Of a DNA stretch of 17,452 bases, positions 7,593 to 14,294 are shown one piece after another. Numbering within the stretch: position 1 is the stretch's first letter; every line of letters starts with the position of its first letter. The DNA comes from AE-B3B sp964543295. Its GTDB lineage: Bacteria; Aerophobota; Aerophobia; Aerophobales; AE-B3A. The notes beneath the pieces are model-generated. The model searched no databases. It saw only the letters and a program-made list of their open reading frames with translations, and had not been told where the DNA came from. The position numbers and the translations under genes were made by a program. The DNA lies in the NCBI GenBank assembly GCA_964543295.1, contig CAZIXA010000046.1:1-17452 (forward strand). Direction: 5' to 3'.

Positions 7593-8651
7593 ATGTCTAG
7601 ATGGGCAAAATATTCAGATGGTGTTGAGGTAGAGGAGAATATATTCAGAGTAGCAGCGAAATATGCTCCAGACGGAACTATGGATGTCTTTGCTTCTGAC
7701 CAACATAATTCCTATCTTAAGCTAACAACTGCCTATCTGAAACATATTGGTCAGAAAAGGTCAGCTACCGACGACGATGTAAGAGAAGTATGTCGAAGAT
7801 TTGCTCGGGCTCTGGGGGGTATTTCGACGGCGGCTCTTTTTAATCGACTTGCTTTCGAAAGTCCTGGTTTTCGAGATCTTCTCGGCAAAAATGTCCTGCT
7901 TATCGGAAGACTGGAAGATACCAATCCTATTTCCATCGACGGGGGGAAAGGACAACTTGCCCGACTTTCCATTGATCCGGAGGCTTGCGTCGACAAGGTT
8001 GATGCCTTTAAGACTTTGATAAAGCTCGATCCTGACCACAAAGAAAGCTGGGAAGAAAATCTTGACTGGTTAAGAGATGTCTTTCAGAGAGCTCAGAAAC
8101 TTGGTAAACCTCTCTATAATGAAGTCTTAATGTTTCAAAAACCGGGTGAATCTAAGGTAGAGATGGCGAAAAGACTCCCTGAGGGATTGGTAAAAATTGC
8201 GGAAGACTTTGGCCCCTATGGTCATTTCTACAAAACCCAAGTCCCTGTTCTCTGGGTCGAAGAAAATGGCAAGATTACCAAAATCAGCAGCCCTAAAACA
8301 ATCAGGGTAACGGCTGAAGCAATGGCCCAGGCTGTTGATAGACCAATGCTCCTTTTAAGTGCAGCAGTCGACTTTGAGCAGTATGCAGCCCAGTTTGGTA
8401 TAGTGGCCGACCTCTTTGCTGGACCTATGTGCGGCCGGGCCTATTTCAAAGAGACCTTTACAGCTGAGGCTACGAAAGATTGGGATAGTCTGGAAACTTC
8501 TTTCCAGAAGATTGCTTTATCCAGAATTCAACAGATCAAAAACCTGGCCCGAATAGTGAGTAAGCCGTGGTGGCACAAGTTTTCTTGGATGTCCGATGAG
8601 GCCAGGGCATTAATAAATATGGATACTAAGCCAAGGACCCCGCAGGCCTAG
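7593..8651 (+). CDS. LacD-like class I aldolase (tagatose 1,6-bisphosphate aldolase family)
   Basis: A 352-residue TIM-barrel-type protein. The opening strand DVFASDQHNSYLKL (31-44) corresponds to the LacD DQRGS region. H211FYKTQVPVLW221 places K214 where LacD has its Schiff-base lysine. The closing part LLLSAAVDFEQYAAQF ... GPMCGRAYFKE (253-287) matches the phosphate-binding end of the barrel. LacD cleaves tagatose 1,6-bisphosphate to DHAP and glyceraldehyde 3-phosphate; relatives act on other sugar phosphates, so the true substrate is open. AAGGGGG before the ATG at 7593 supports the start. It is about 25 residues longer than LacD. A PfkB kinase lies 2 kb upstream, so a kinase-aldolase sugar route is conceivable, though the Fe-S scaffold genes lie between. 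Confidence 0.8.
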   Translation: MSRWAKYSDGVEVEENIFRVAAKYAPDGTMDVFASDQHNSYLKLTTAYLKHIGQKRSATDDDVREVCRRFARALGGISTAALFNRLAFESPGFRDLLGKNVLLIGRLEDTNPISIDGGKGQLARLSIDPEACVDKVDAFKTLIKLDPDHKESWEENLDWLRDVFQRAQKLGKPLYNEVLMFQKPGESKVEMAKRLPEGLVKIAEDFGPYGHFYKTQVPVLWVEENGKITKISSPKTIRVTAEAMAQAVDRPMLLLSAAVDFEQYAAQFGIVADLFAGPMCGRAYFKETFTAEATKDWDSLETSFQKIALSRIQQIKNLARIVSKPWWHKFSWMSDEARALINMDTKPRTPQA

Positions 8652-8669
8652 CTCTTAAAAATAATGTAA

Positions 8670-8751
8670 AAAAAGGGGACGTGATTATTTTTTTCGTTTT
8701 TCAAAAAGGAAATAGTTGTAGTGGGGGAAGAAAGAATTACGTCCCCTTTTT
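8670..8751. repeat. Palindromic element, copy 2 (MITE/REP-like)
   Basis: A 17-bp inverted repeat with one mismatch (AAAAAGGGGACGTGATT at 8670-8686 against its complement at 8735-8751; the mismatch is a G-U pair in RNA). The first 22 bp from GGGGACGTG onward are identical to copy 1, in the same orientation, while the interior has diverged. It lies between the aldolase stop and the feo promoter. If transcribed it could shield the aldolase mRNA 3' end. It lacks the T tract of a classical terminator. Confidence 0.8.
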
Positions 8752-8769
8752 CGGAAAATTATTTTTTAT

Positions 8770-8813
8770 TATAATTTATGTTAGGCTTGCCTAATAAAAA
8801 TAGGACAGCCTAA
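8770..8813 (+). promoter_or_regulatory. feo promoter with two DtxR-like iron boxes
   Basis: A perfect TATAAT at 8770-8775 with only a weak T-rich -35 region. Overlapping the expected start point is the palindrome TTAGGCTTGCCTAA (8781-8794), and a second dyad ATAGGACAGCCTAA lies at 8800-8813. Both fit TWAGG-N4-CCTAA and their centres are 19 bp apart, about two helix turns, so two dimers could bind the same face. The DtxR/IdeR consensus contains the same TTAGG...CCTAA core. The operon's last gene encodes a DtxR-type protein, so Fe(II)-dependent autorepression is the natural reading. Confidence 0.75.
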
Positions 8814-8837
8814 TTCAGGACTCAGGAGCCACCAGAA

Positions 8838-9068
8838 ATGGGGACTTTGTTAGATCTGCCAGTGGGAGTAAGAGCACAAGTAATGAGCCTCCGAGGGGGG
8901 TTTGGATTGCAGCGACATCTGGCGTCTCTGGGCATTATGCCAGGTAAGATCGTCCAGAAGATAACCACTCAGCCTATGGGAGGTCCAATTATGATTGAGG
9001 TGGAGGGGGCTCGCATAGCCATTGGCCGGAGAATGGCAGGTAGAGTTGTAGTAAGGAGGGTGACCTAA
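8838..9068 (+). CDS. feoA: Ferrous iron transport protein A
   Basis: A 76-residue SH3-like cytoplasmic protein that assists FeoB in Fe(II) uptake. The order L-x-x-L-P-x-G followed by GGFGLQRHLASLGIMPGKIV (20-39) and the closing GRRMAGRVVV is characteristic of FeoA. Length is typical. The ATG at 8838 is preceded by AGGAG at 8824-8828. Its stop overlaps the feoB GTPase start (TAATG), a sign of translational coupling. It is the first gene of the iron operon and sits behind the two DtxR-like boxes. Confidence 0.93.
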   Translation: MGTLLDLPVGVRAQVMSLRGGFGLQRHLASLGIMPGKIVQKITTQPMGGPIMIEVEGARIAIGRRMAGRVVVRRVT

Positions 9069-9577
9069 TGAGAATACTCCTTATGGGAAATCCTAATGTA
9101 GGGAAAAGCGTGGTCTTCAACCGCCTTACTGGAATTAAGGTCATTATCTCTAATTATCCGGGAACAACGGTAGAGTTCCTGGAAGGAAGTATGATAATTG
9201 ATAATAAAAAGGTGAGGATAATTGATGCCCCGGGAGTTTATTCTCTTATTCCCTCGGACAGAGCCGAAGAAGTAGCAGCCAATCTCTTGATGAGAGAGCC
9301 AACAGATTTAGTGATCAATGTCGTGGATGCCACCAATTTAGAGAGAAATCTTTACCTAACCCTCCAATTAAAAGAGTTAAATTTGCCCATGATTCTTGAT
9401 CTAAATATGATCGACGTAGCCCGGGAACGAGGAATAGAGATAGATACCCCGGACCTCGAGCAAGCTTTAGGAATCCCGGTGATTCCCAGTGTAGCTGTGA
9501 GTGGAGAAGGAATTAAAAAGTTACGAGAGTTAATTGTAAAAATATTAAGAGGGAATAAGATTGAAAATAGAGTTTGA
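9068..9577 (+). CDS. feoB: FeoB, separate N-terminal GTPase (G) domain
   Basis: A 169-residue cytoplasmic GTPase that in normal FeoB is fused to the membrane channel. All five G motifs are intact: G1 GNPNVGKS (7-14), G2 NYPGTTVE (29-36), G3 DAPG (53-56), G4 NMID (113-116) and G5 SVAVSGEG (141-148). The gene ends shortly after G5, where a normal FeoB would continue into its helical GDI-like domain. The stop overlaps the next gene by 17 bp, in another frame. Because the GTPase is complete and the partner has its own ribosome binding site, I read this as a stable two-gene FeoB rather than a mutation. A frameshift in a once-fused gene is the origin to consider. Confidence 0.92.
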   Translation: MRILLMGNPNVGKSVVFNRLTGIKVIISNYPGTTVEFLEGSMIIDNKKVRIIDAPGVYSLIPSDRAEEVAANLLMREPTDLVINVVDATNLERNLYLTLQLKELNLPMILDLNMIDVARERGIEIDTPDLEQALGIPVIPSVAVSGEGIKKLRELIVKILRGNKIENRV

Positions 9578-10979
9578 ACCCAAAATAGAACGAGCTATCA
9601 AATACATTGAGGAAAAAATTTCCCTACGCCGCTGGGAGATAATCCTTGCCCTCGAGGGAAGTGAAGAGTTCAAAAAGAAAATACCTCGAAAGATTTTGAA
9701 AGAGGCAGTTCAAGAAGTGGAAAAAGATCACAGGGAGCCAATAGAGATGATTATGTTGAGGGCAAGGTTTGGACAGGCCGGTGCTATCACTAACCGAGTA
9801 CAAAAGGTTCATCATAGACATCCTACCTTCCTGGAAAAATTAGGAGATGCCACAGTGAAGCCTCTTACCGGCCTACCTATGGCGGCAGGTATTCTCTGGG
9901 GAATATTTAAGCTCTTTATTACCGTAGCTGGATTTATAACCGATGGGCTAATGGTTCCTTTTTTTGAGGGTCCTTATGATAACTTCATTCGTGGTTCAGT
10001 GGAAAGGATATTTCCCCATGGTTTTATTCATGATATGCTAATCGGTGCTCCTGGAACTGGCTATCTCGAATCCTTTGGCCTCCTGACCACTGGAATTTTC
10101 GTTCCCATCGGGATCGTGCTGCCAGCAGTTCTGGTCTTCTATATCATCCTCAATCTTCTGGAAGACATAGGCTATCTTCCTAGACTGGCTGTTTTGGTGG
10201 ATACTGTTTTTCACCGTATAGGTCTTCATGGTTACTCCATAGTCCCGGTCATTCTTTCCTTTGGTTGTAACGTTCCCGGAGCGATGGCCGCCAGGATCCT
10301 GACGACAGATAAACAAAGGTTTATGATGCTCACTTTGTTGGGGATATCTATTCCCTGCATGGCTCAAACGGCAGTAGTCTTGAGTATTATCGGACCCTTT
10401 GGCTTACTCTGGGTAGGCTTGATCTACCTGATCCTGATGGGTATCTTCGTTAGTATGGGGAGTCTCTTGAACAAAATCCTAAAGGGAGAAACACCGGAAA
10501 TAGCTATAGAGATTCCTCCCTATAGATTGCCCCGTATCTCCAACCTCCTTATGAAAACCCGCCTGAGGATAGAACAATTTCTATTGGGGGCTATTCCCTG
10601 GGTGTTTGTAGGAATCTTCATAGTTAATGTACTGTATAGTTTACACGCCACAGATTTCTTATCCAAGATACTAGGTCCAATTCTGGGGAGATGGTTGGGA
10701 CTTCCCCAAGAAGCCATCTATTCATTGGTGGTGGGTTTCTTAAGAAAGGATGTAGCTACTGGGCTGCTCGCTCCTCTATTAGATAGGGGTATTATGGATT
10801 TTTATCAAGTCATTACTGTGGTAGTTATGTTGGCCATCTACTTTCCCTGTGCCGCTACTTTTGTTGTTTTTCTAAAAGAACTAGGGGTGAAAGATACCCT
10901 GAAAAGTACGGCTTTAATGCTAGCGGTGGCTCTGGGAGTGGGAGGATTACTTCATCTTATTTTTAGCTTGATCAGGTAG
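9561..10979 (+). CDS. feoB: FeoB, separate membrane (Fe(II) permease) part
   Basis: A 472-residue protein with an N-terminal soluble helical part (about 1-100, the GDI-like region) and then multiple membrane helices. Permease hallmarks are present: SFGCNVPGAMAARIL near 237-250 with the conserved Cys, IPCMAQTAV near 269, and YFPCAATFVVFLKELG near 430. It should move Fe(II) across the inner membrane in partnership with the GTPase encoded just upstream. The start is a TTG at 9561 with AGAGGGA at 9548-9554, 6 bp away, overlapping the GTPase gene by 17 bp, so the two are co-translated. No break is seen in the frame. Confidence 0.93.
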   Translation: MKIEFEPKIERAIKYIEEKISLRRWEIILALEGSEEFKKKIPRKILKEAVQEVEKDHREPIEMIMLRARFGQAGAITNRVQKVHHRHPTFLEKLGDATVKPLTGLPMAAGILWGIFKLFITVAGFITDGLMVPFFEGPYDNFIRGSVERIFPHGFIHDMLIGAPGTGYLESFGLLTTGIFVPIGIVLPAVLVFYIILNLLEDIGYLPRLAVLVDTVFHRIGLHGYSIVPVILSFGCNVPGAMAARILTTDKQRFMMLTLLGISIPCMAQTAVVLSIIGPFGLLWVGLIYLILMGIFVSMGSLLNKILKGETPEIAIEIPPYRLPRISNLLMKTRLRIEQFLLGAIPWVFVGIFIVNVLYSLHATDFLSKILGPILGRWLGLPQEAIYSLVVGFLRKDVATGLLAPLLDRGIMDFYQVITVVVMLAIYFPCAATFVVFLKELGVKDTLKSTALMLAVALGVGGLLHLIFSLIR

Positions 10980-11009
10980 AAAAGTCGGCCTGATATGGAG
11001 GTGATAGAT

Positions 11010-11417
11010 ATGACTGAGACCCTAACGTCCAGCATGGAGAATTACCTAGAGGCTATAAAAAATCTAGAAACAGATAAAGGAGTAGTCCGTGTTAAAAACG
11101 TTGCCCAAGAATTGAAGGTCAAAATGTCCAGTGTAAGTGGAGCTTTAGAAACGTTGGCCAGAGAGGGACTGATAAGTCATGAAAAATACGGGTATATACA
11201 ATTAACCAATAAAGGAAAGGGATTAGCCGAGGCAATTTGTTCTCGTCATTGGACTCTTTTTAAGTTTTTGACTGAGGTATTGGGTGTAGATCCCAAAACT
11301 GCCGATGAAGATGCCTGCAAGATGGAGCATACTGTTAGTCCACTGGTTCTGGAAAAATTGGTGGAATTCGTAGAGTCTTTTCCCAAAAGAGAGAAAAATG
11401 GGAGGGATATTAGCTAA
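11010..11417 (+). CDS. DtxR-family metal-dependent transcriptional repressor, short form
   Basis: A 135-residue regulator: winged-helix DNA-binding domain (about 5-70, recognition helix near MSSVSGALETLA) and a dimerisation/metal-binding domain (70-115), but no C-terminal SH3-like domain. The DtxR primary-site ligands have counterparts: M9, C103, E106 and H107 in DACKMEHTVS. Of the ancillary site only H80 is kept. The positions of DtxR E83 and H98 read Phe and Asp. I start at the ATG at 11010, which has a perfect GGAGGTGAT 4 bp ahead, instead of the ATG five codons earlier. It follows the FeoB permease by 30 bp as the last feo operon gene. Fe(II) is the likely co-repressor and the boxes at 8781-8813 its likely target. 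Confidence 0.88.
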   Translation: MTETLTSSMENYLEAIKNLETDKGVVRVKNVAQELKVKMSSVSGALETLAREGLISHEKYGYIQLTNKGKGLAEAICSRHWTLFKFLTEVLGVDPKTADEDACKMEHTVSPLVLEKLVEFVESFPKREKNGRDIS

Positions 11418-11529
11418 ATTTTAAAATTTCACTAACTGCAAATTAAAGTTTTTAACTTGGGGCATTGAAGAGCACATTTTAAAAAAATTAGGTGAGCTGG
11501 ACAAGTTAAAAAAAGTAAGATAGAGAAAA

Positions 11530-12075
11530 ATGGAAACTGATGCAGAAAAATGGTCTAAAGAAGAGGGTGAAAAAGTTTTAAAAGAGGTTGGCATCAAAGA
11601 GGGCCATATTATTTTAGATTTTGGATGTGGTGCAGGAACTTATTCTTTGCCTGCTGCAAAAATTGTTGGAAAAAAGGGACAAGTTTTTGCTTTGGATAAA
11701 AGCAAGAGCAAACTTGATGAACTCATAAGAAAAGCTAAATCAGCCGGATTGGACAATATAAAAACAGTGGAAACATCGGGGAAGCTGATAATTTCTCTAG
11801 AAGATAGATTCTTTGATGTGGTCTTACTTTATGACATTCTTCATTCTTATTATTTTTCACTAAGTGAGAGAAGAAAATTATTAAAAGAAGTACACAGGAC
11901 CTTAAAACCGGAGGGCCTACTTTCGGTTTATCCAGAGCACATGGAACTGGAAGAGACTAAAAGGGAAATAGAGGAGGCAAATTTTCATTTTGAGAAAAAA
12001 TATTTTAAAACACTTATTCACGAGGATAGATATAAAAATACTTATATTTTAAGTTTTAGAAAATACAGTGAGTGA
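11530..12075 (+). CDS. Class I SAM-dependent methyltransferase
   Basis: A 181-residue cytoplasmic enzyme. Motif I is I28LDFGCGAGTYSLP41, an acidic residue for the SAM ribose is at D56 (FALDKS), and the strand-4 region reads FFDVVLLYDILHSYY (94-108). The later part has the usual LKEVHRTLKPEGLLSVYPE turn. The substrate cannot be predicted. The start at 11530 has only a weak A-rich leader. Codon use is more AT-rich than in the feo genes. The 112-bp gap upstream holds an open stretch without a start codon and no clear promoter, so a slightly longer original N-terminus cannot be excluded. Confidence 0.82.
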   Translation: METDAEKWSKEEGEKVLKEVGIKEGHIILDFGCGAGTYSLPAAKIVGKKGQVFALDKSKSKLDELIRKAKSAGLDNIKTVETSGKLIISLEDRFFDVVLLYDILHSYYFSLSERRKLLKEVHRTLKPEGLLSVYPEHMELEETKREIEEANFHFEKKYFKTLIHEDRYKNTYILSFRKYSE

Positions 12076-12250
12076 GTTTGCTCTGACCTTCAAAATCTTT
12101 TGTTACTATATAAATAAGCCTTTTGAGTTTAGGATTAGAAGAACTCAGAGGATATAATACAGCATTAGTTCTTGAGGCATAGGAATTTCAATAATTTCTC
12201 TGAATTGTTATGAAGTAAACCTCGGCAGACGAGATATCAGAAAAAAGAGG

Positions 12251-12331
12251 GGAGCAGGCTTGACTTGCTTGAGCGAAGCGAGAGTCGGCTTTGCCGATCG
12301 AGCCGTCGAGGGGGGATATTTCCCCCCTCGA
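12251..12331. repeat. GC-rich block of adjacent hairpins
   Basis: The 290-bp gap before the ferredoxin contains an unusual GC-rich block in AT-rich surroundings. It holds the near-palindromic GAGCGAAGCGAG, the hairpin TCGGCTTTGCCGA (12285-12297), and a strong 11-bp stem with a 4-nt loop (arms 12306-12316 and 12321-12331, six G against six C). No T tract follows, so it is not a standard terminator. Its look is that of a mobile REP-like sequence or the end of an IS200/IS605-type element, but no second copy is in the window. In the rest of the gap (12076-12250) I see nothing firm. Confidence 0.5.
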
Positions 12332-12364
12332 GTATCTTGAGCTTACTAAAGAAGAGTCTGGAAA

Positions 12365-12572
12365 ATGCCAAAACCAAAAGCTGTGATCGATTATACCAAG
12401 TGTCATCCTGAAAGGTGTGATACAGGAGTGTGCGCTGCTGTATCTGAGTGTCCTTATGGGATTTTAAAACAGGATGCTCCTTGGGGGGATACCTTATATC
12501 TTGCAGGATTTTTGTGTCGGCTGTGGCAGATGTTTCATAGCCTGTCCTTTTAAGGCAATCAAGATGATATAG
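12365..12572 (+). pseudogene. Small 4Fe-4S ferredoxin broken by a frameshift
   Basis: The first 41 codons read MPKPKAVIDYTKC... with C13, C18, C23 and C29-Pro. They then meet a run of six G (12483-12488). Continuing in the same frame gives a non-Fe-S tail ending at 12553. Skipping one G gives IPYILQDFCVGCGRCFIACP followed by FKAIKMI and a stop at 12570-12572, which restores a canonical CxxCxxCxxxCP cluster motif. The intended product is thus a ferredoxin of about 68 residues, a likely electron carrier. One surplus G in a homopolymer may be a true mutation, a slippage site or a sequencing error. No strong SD site is seen before 12365. Confidence 0.82.
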
Positions 12573-12604
12573 GCAGGAGAAATTAAATTAAACAGGGGGT
12601 TAGG

Positions 12605-12775
12605 ATGGCAAAAGTAGCAGTAAGTTTAGGTGATAAGGATATACAGGAGCTTAAGGTAATAATTATGGATAAAGACAGGGACGAGGCTTTAAATTTTTTA
12701 AAGGATAAAGTTCAGTCTCAGATACTCAGTAAGGAAAAAGGGGAATTGGACGTTATAGGAAAAACTCATCTGTAA
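12605..12775 (+). CDS. Small unrecognised 56-residue protein
   Basis: I do not recognise this protein. It reads MAKVAVSLGDKDIQELKVII and continues as a charged, helix-prone chain ending in DVIGKTHL. There are no cysteines and no membrane segment. The ATG at 12605 follows GGGGG-TTAGG, which can serve as a ribosome binding site. It lies 32 bp after the restored ferredoxin stop and in the same direction, so the two may form an operon. The regular amphipathic pattern and placement argue for a real gene, but short length leaves doubt. Confidence 0.55.
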   Translation: MAKVAVSLGDKDIQELKVIIMDKDRDEALNFLKDKVQSQILSKEKGELDVIGKTHL

Positions 12776-12853
12776 GTTTGACAAAAAGGGGAGCAAATCG
12801 GTTTTTGGGGGGAATTCGGCACTAAAGCTTATTTAAAAAATAGAGGAAAAGAA

Positions 12854-13597
12854 ATGAATAAAAAACAGTTAATCGAGGAAATTAAGGAGATAGAAAGAAA
12901 AGTAGAAGAGTTGAAAAAAAGCAGACCAATCCATTCACCTAAGATTTCGATGATGCAGGAGTTAGAAGACCTTGAGGAGAAATTAAACGCCAAAAAGAAA
13001 ATGCTCAGCAAGACAGAAAATTTTATGGAGATTTCTGAATGGAAAGAGCGTTTGGAAAGAGAACGTGAAGAGAAGGATAAATTTTTTTTGCTCCATCCTC
13101 AATCACCAATTCCTTTCGAAGAGCGTAAGAGGTTTAAAGGACTTGACTGTTATCTTCCCAATCCGAACTATCGCTTCGAGCTTGAACTTTACGAACATGA
13201 TGAAAAGAAGACAGTAAAGATGGTTGACACAAAGGGCAATGAACAGGACTTTCTTCGATGGGGAGAATTCCAGTTCAGGATCAGCGGCCAAGAACAAATC
13301 CTTCAAGCGTATAAAAATAATCCTATTGAGGATAGGCTGTTTATCCCTTTTAAAGATGAAACTTCCGGTAAGGAAACATATGGTGCAGGGCGGTATATTG
13401 ATCTTGAGCCTGAAAGAGACCGTACTCCTGAGGGAAGATGGATTCTTGATTTTAATAAGGCATACAACCCTTGGTTTGTCTACAGTGAAGCGTATACATG
13501 TCCTTTCATACCGCCGGATAACTGGCTTAAAGTACCAATTCGTGCAGGTGAGAAGAATTATTCGTTAAAAAGCAAGAGAGGGGTAAACAATAGTTGA
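12854..13597 (+). CDS. DUF1684 domain protein with N-terminal coiled coil
   Basis: A 247-residue protein in two parts. Residues 1-75 are Lys/Glu-rich heptads, a likely coiled coil. Residues 95-235 match DUF1684: the block LFIPFKDETSGKETYGAGRYIDL (162-184), ILDFNKAYNPWFVY (197-210), the cysteine in AYTCPFIPPDNWL (213-225) and closing IRAGEK (229-234). DUF1684 is widespread and of unknown function. The domain's usual N-terminal beta part looks shortened here. GAGG at 12843-12846 precedes the ATG at 12854. No signal peptide is seen, so it should be cytoplasmic. Family membership is fairly sure and its role unknown. Confidence 0.8.
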   Translation: MNKKQLIEEIKEIERKVEELKKSRPIHSPKISMMQELEDLEEKLNAKKKMLSKTENFMEISEWKERLEREREEKDKFFLLHPQSPIPFEERKRFKGLDCYLPNPNYRFELELYEHDEKKTVKMVDTKGNEQDFLRWGEFQFRISGQEQILQAYKNNPIEDRLFIPFKDETSGKETYGAGRYIDLEPERDRTPEGRWILDFNKAYNPWFVYSEAYTCPFIPPDNWLKVPIRAGEKNYSLKSKRGVNNS

Positions 13598-13733
13598 AAA
13601 TATCTCGGAAGAAGGAATTCACAAATTTTAAACTTATAGAATGTGATGTCATTAAAAAAGAAGCATTGCAGAAAAATAAAGATGGATCATAAATTATTAA
13701 ATTAGTTGTTAGAATTATCAAAGGAGTTTTGAG

Positions 13734-13994
13734 ATGATCAAAGTCAAAAGGAAAAGTGAGCAAGAATTTGTGGTAACCGTAAAAGAAAGAGGTGCCAGAA
13801 CAGAACACGTAGTAACTCTGGGTGATGAGTATTACCAATATTTGACTGATGGTAAAATGACACGAGAAGAGTTGATAGAAATGTCTTTTGGATTTTTATT
13901 GGAGAGGGAACCCAAAGAATCTATACTTCCGAGATTTAATTTAAGAATTATTAACAACTATTTTCCAGAATTTGAGAAAGAAATAAAAAGGTGA
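13734..13994 (+). CDS. Conserved small hypothetical protein (86 residues)
   Basis: An acidic/basic small protein with no cysteines and no membrane segment. It opens MIKVKRKSEQEFVVTVKERG, continues with HVVTLGDEYYQYL (25-37) and MTREELIEMSFGFLLEREP (42-60), and ends in a basic tail after NNYFPEFEKE. The layout, two beta strands followed by helices, and the phrase LLEREPKESIL are familiar from short uncharacterised bacterial proteins, but I cannot name a family. AGGAG at 13722-13726 sits 7 bp before the ATG, so it is surely translated. The 136-bp gap upstream has no clear promoter. Its stop codon touches the start of the next ORF. Confidence 0.75.
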   Translation: MIKVKRKSEQEFVVTVKERGARTEHVVTLGDEYYQYLTDGKMTREELIEMSFGFLLEREPKESILPRFNLRIINNYFPEFEKEIKR

Positions 13995-14159
13995 ATGATG
14001 TCAGATGGCTATCCTGGCTTTCCTCAACCTGGGATAGCAAGTGGTGAGATGAATAGAGGCCGAGGTGGAGGTCTAGGTCGGAGCCAAGGCATGAGGCGTG
14101 GTACTGGTAGGGGTAAAGGTTTTGGCCGAAGGAGGGGCAGAAGTAAGTCTAGGAGATGA
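13995..14159 (+). CDS. Gly/Arg-rich 54-residue protein
   Basis: The product begins MMSDGYPGFPQPGIASGEMN and is then almost only Gly, Arg, Lys and Ser, with RGRGGG-, GRGKG- and GRRRGR-like repeats. The ATG-ATG start follows the TGA of the previous gene immediately, so it may be translated by re-initiation. Such low-complexity Gly/Arg tails can bind RNA or anionic surfaces. Compositionally similar small proteins (DUF5320-like) occur beside NifX-, Mrp- and MBL-type genes, which fits the MBL and ferredoxin genes downstream, but no domain match is certain. Confidence 0.5.
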   Translation: MMSDGYPGFPQPGIASGEMNRGRGGGLGRSQGMRRGTGRGKGFGRRRGRSKSRR

Positions 14160-14294
14160 CATGATTCTTCCAAGAAGGAAATAACGAGGTTCTAATAAGA
14201 AGATTCAGCAACAAGAAAACGTATTTTTGCTTATACCACGCTGGCAGCAGCAGTCTTTACGGTCTTGAATGCGCTGTTTTCTATAAGAAGATAA

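Noticed and set aside
11425..11520. Open stretch between the DtxR gene and the methyltransferase ending in GELDKLKKVR
   Set aside because: It has no start codon or ribosome binding site and is in another frame than both neighbours. A chance open frame is as likely as a gene remnant.
12306..12331. Strong hairpin as a rho-independent terminator
   Set aside because: No T tract follows the stem. I list it as a structured repeat instead.
13594..13692. Short TTG-started frame of about 32 residues behind DUF1684
   Set aside because: Lys-rich, with no ribosome binding site and no recognisable motif. Not supported as a gene.
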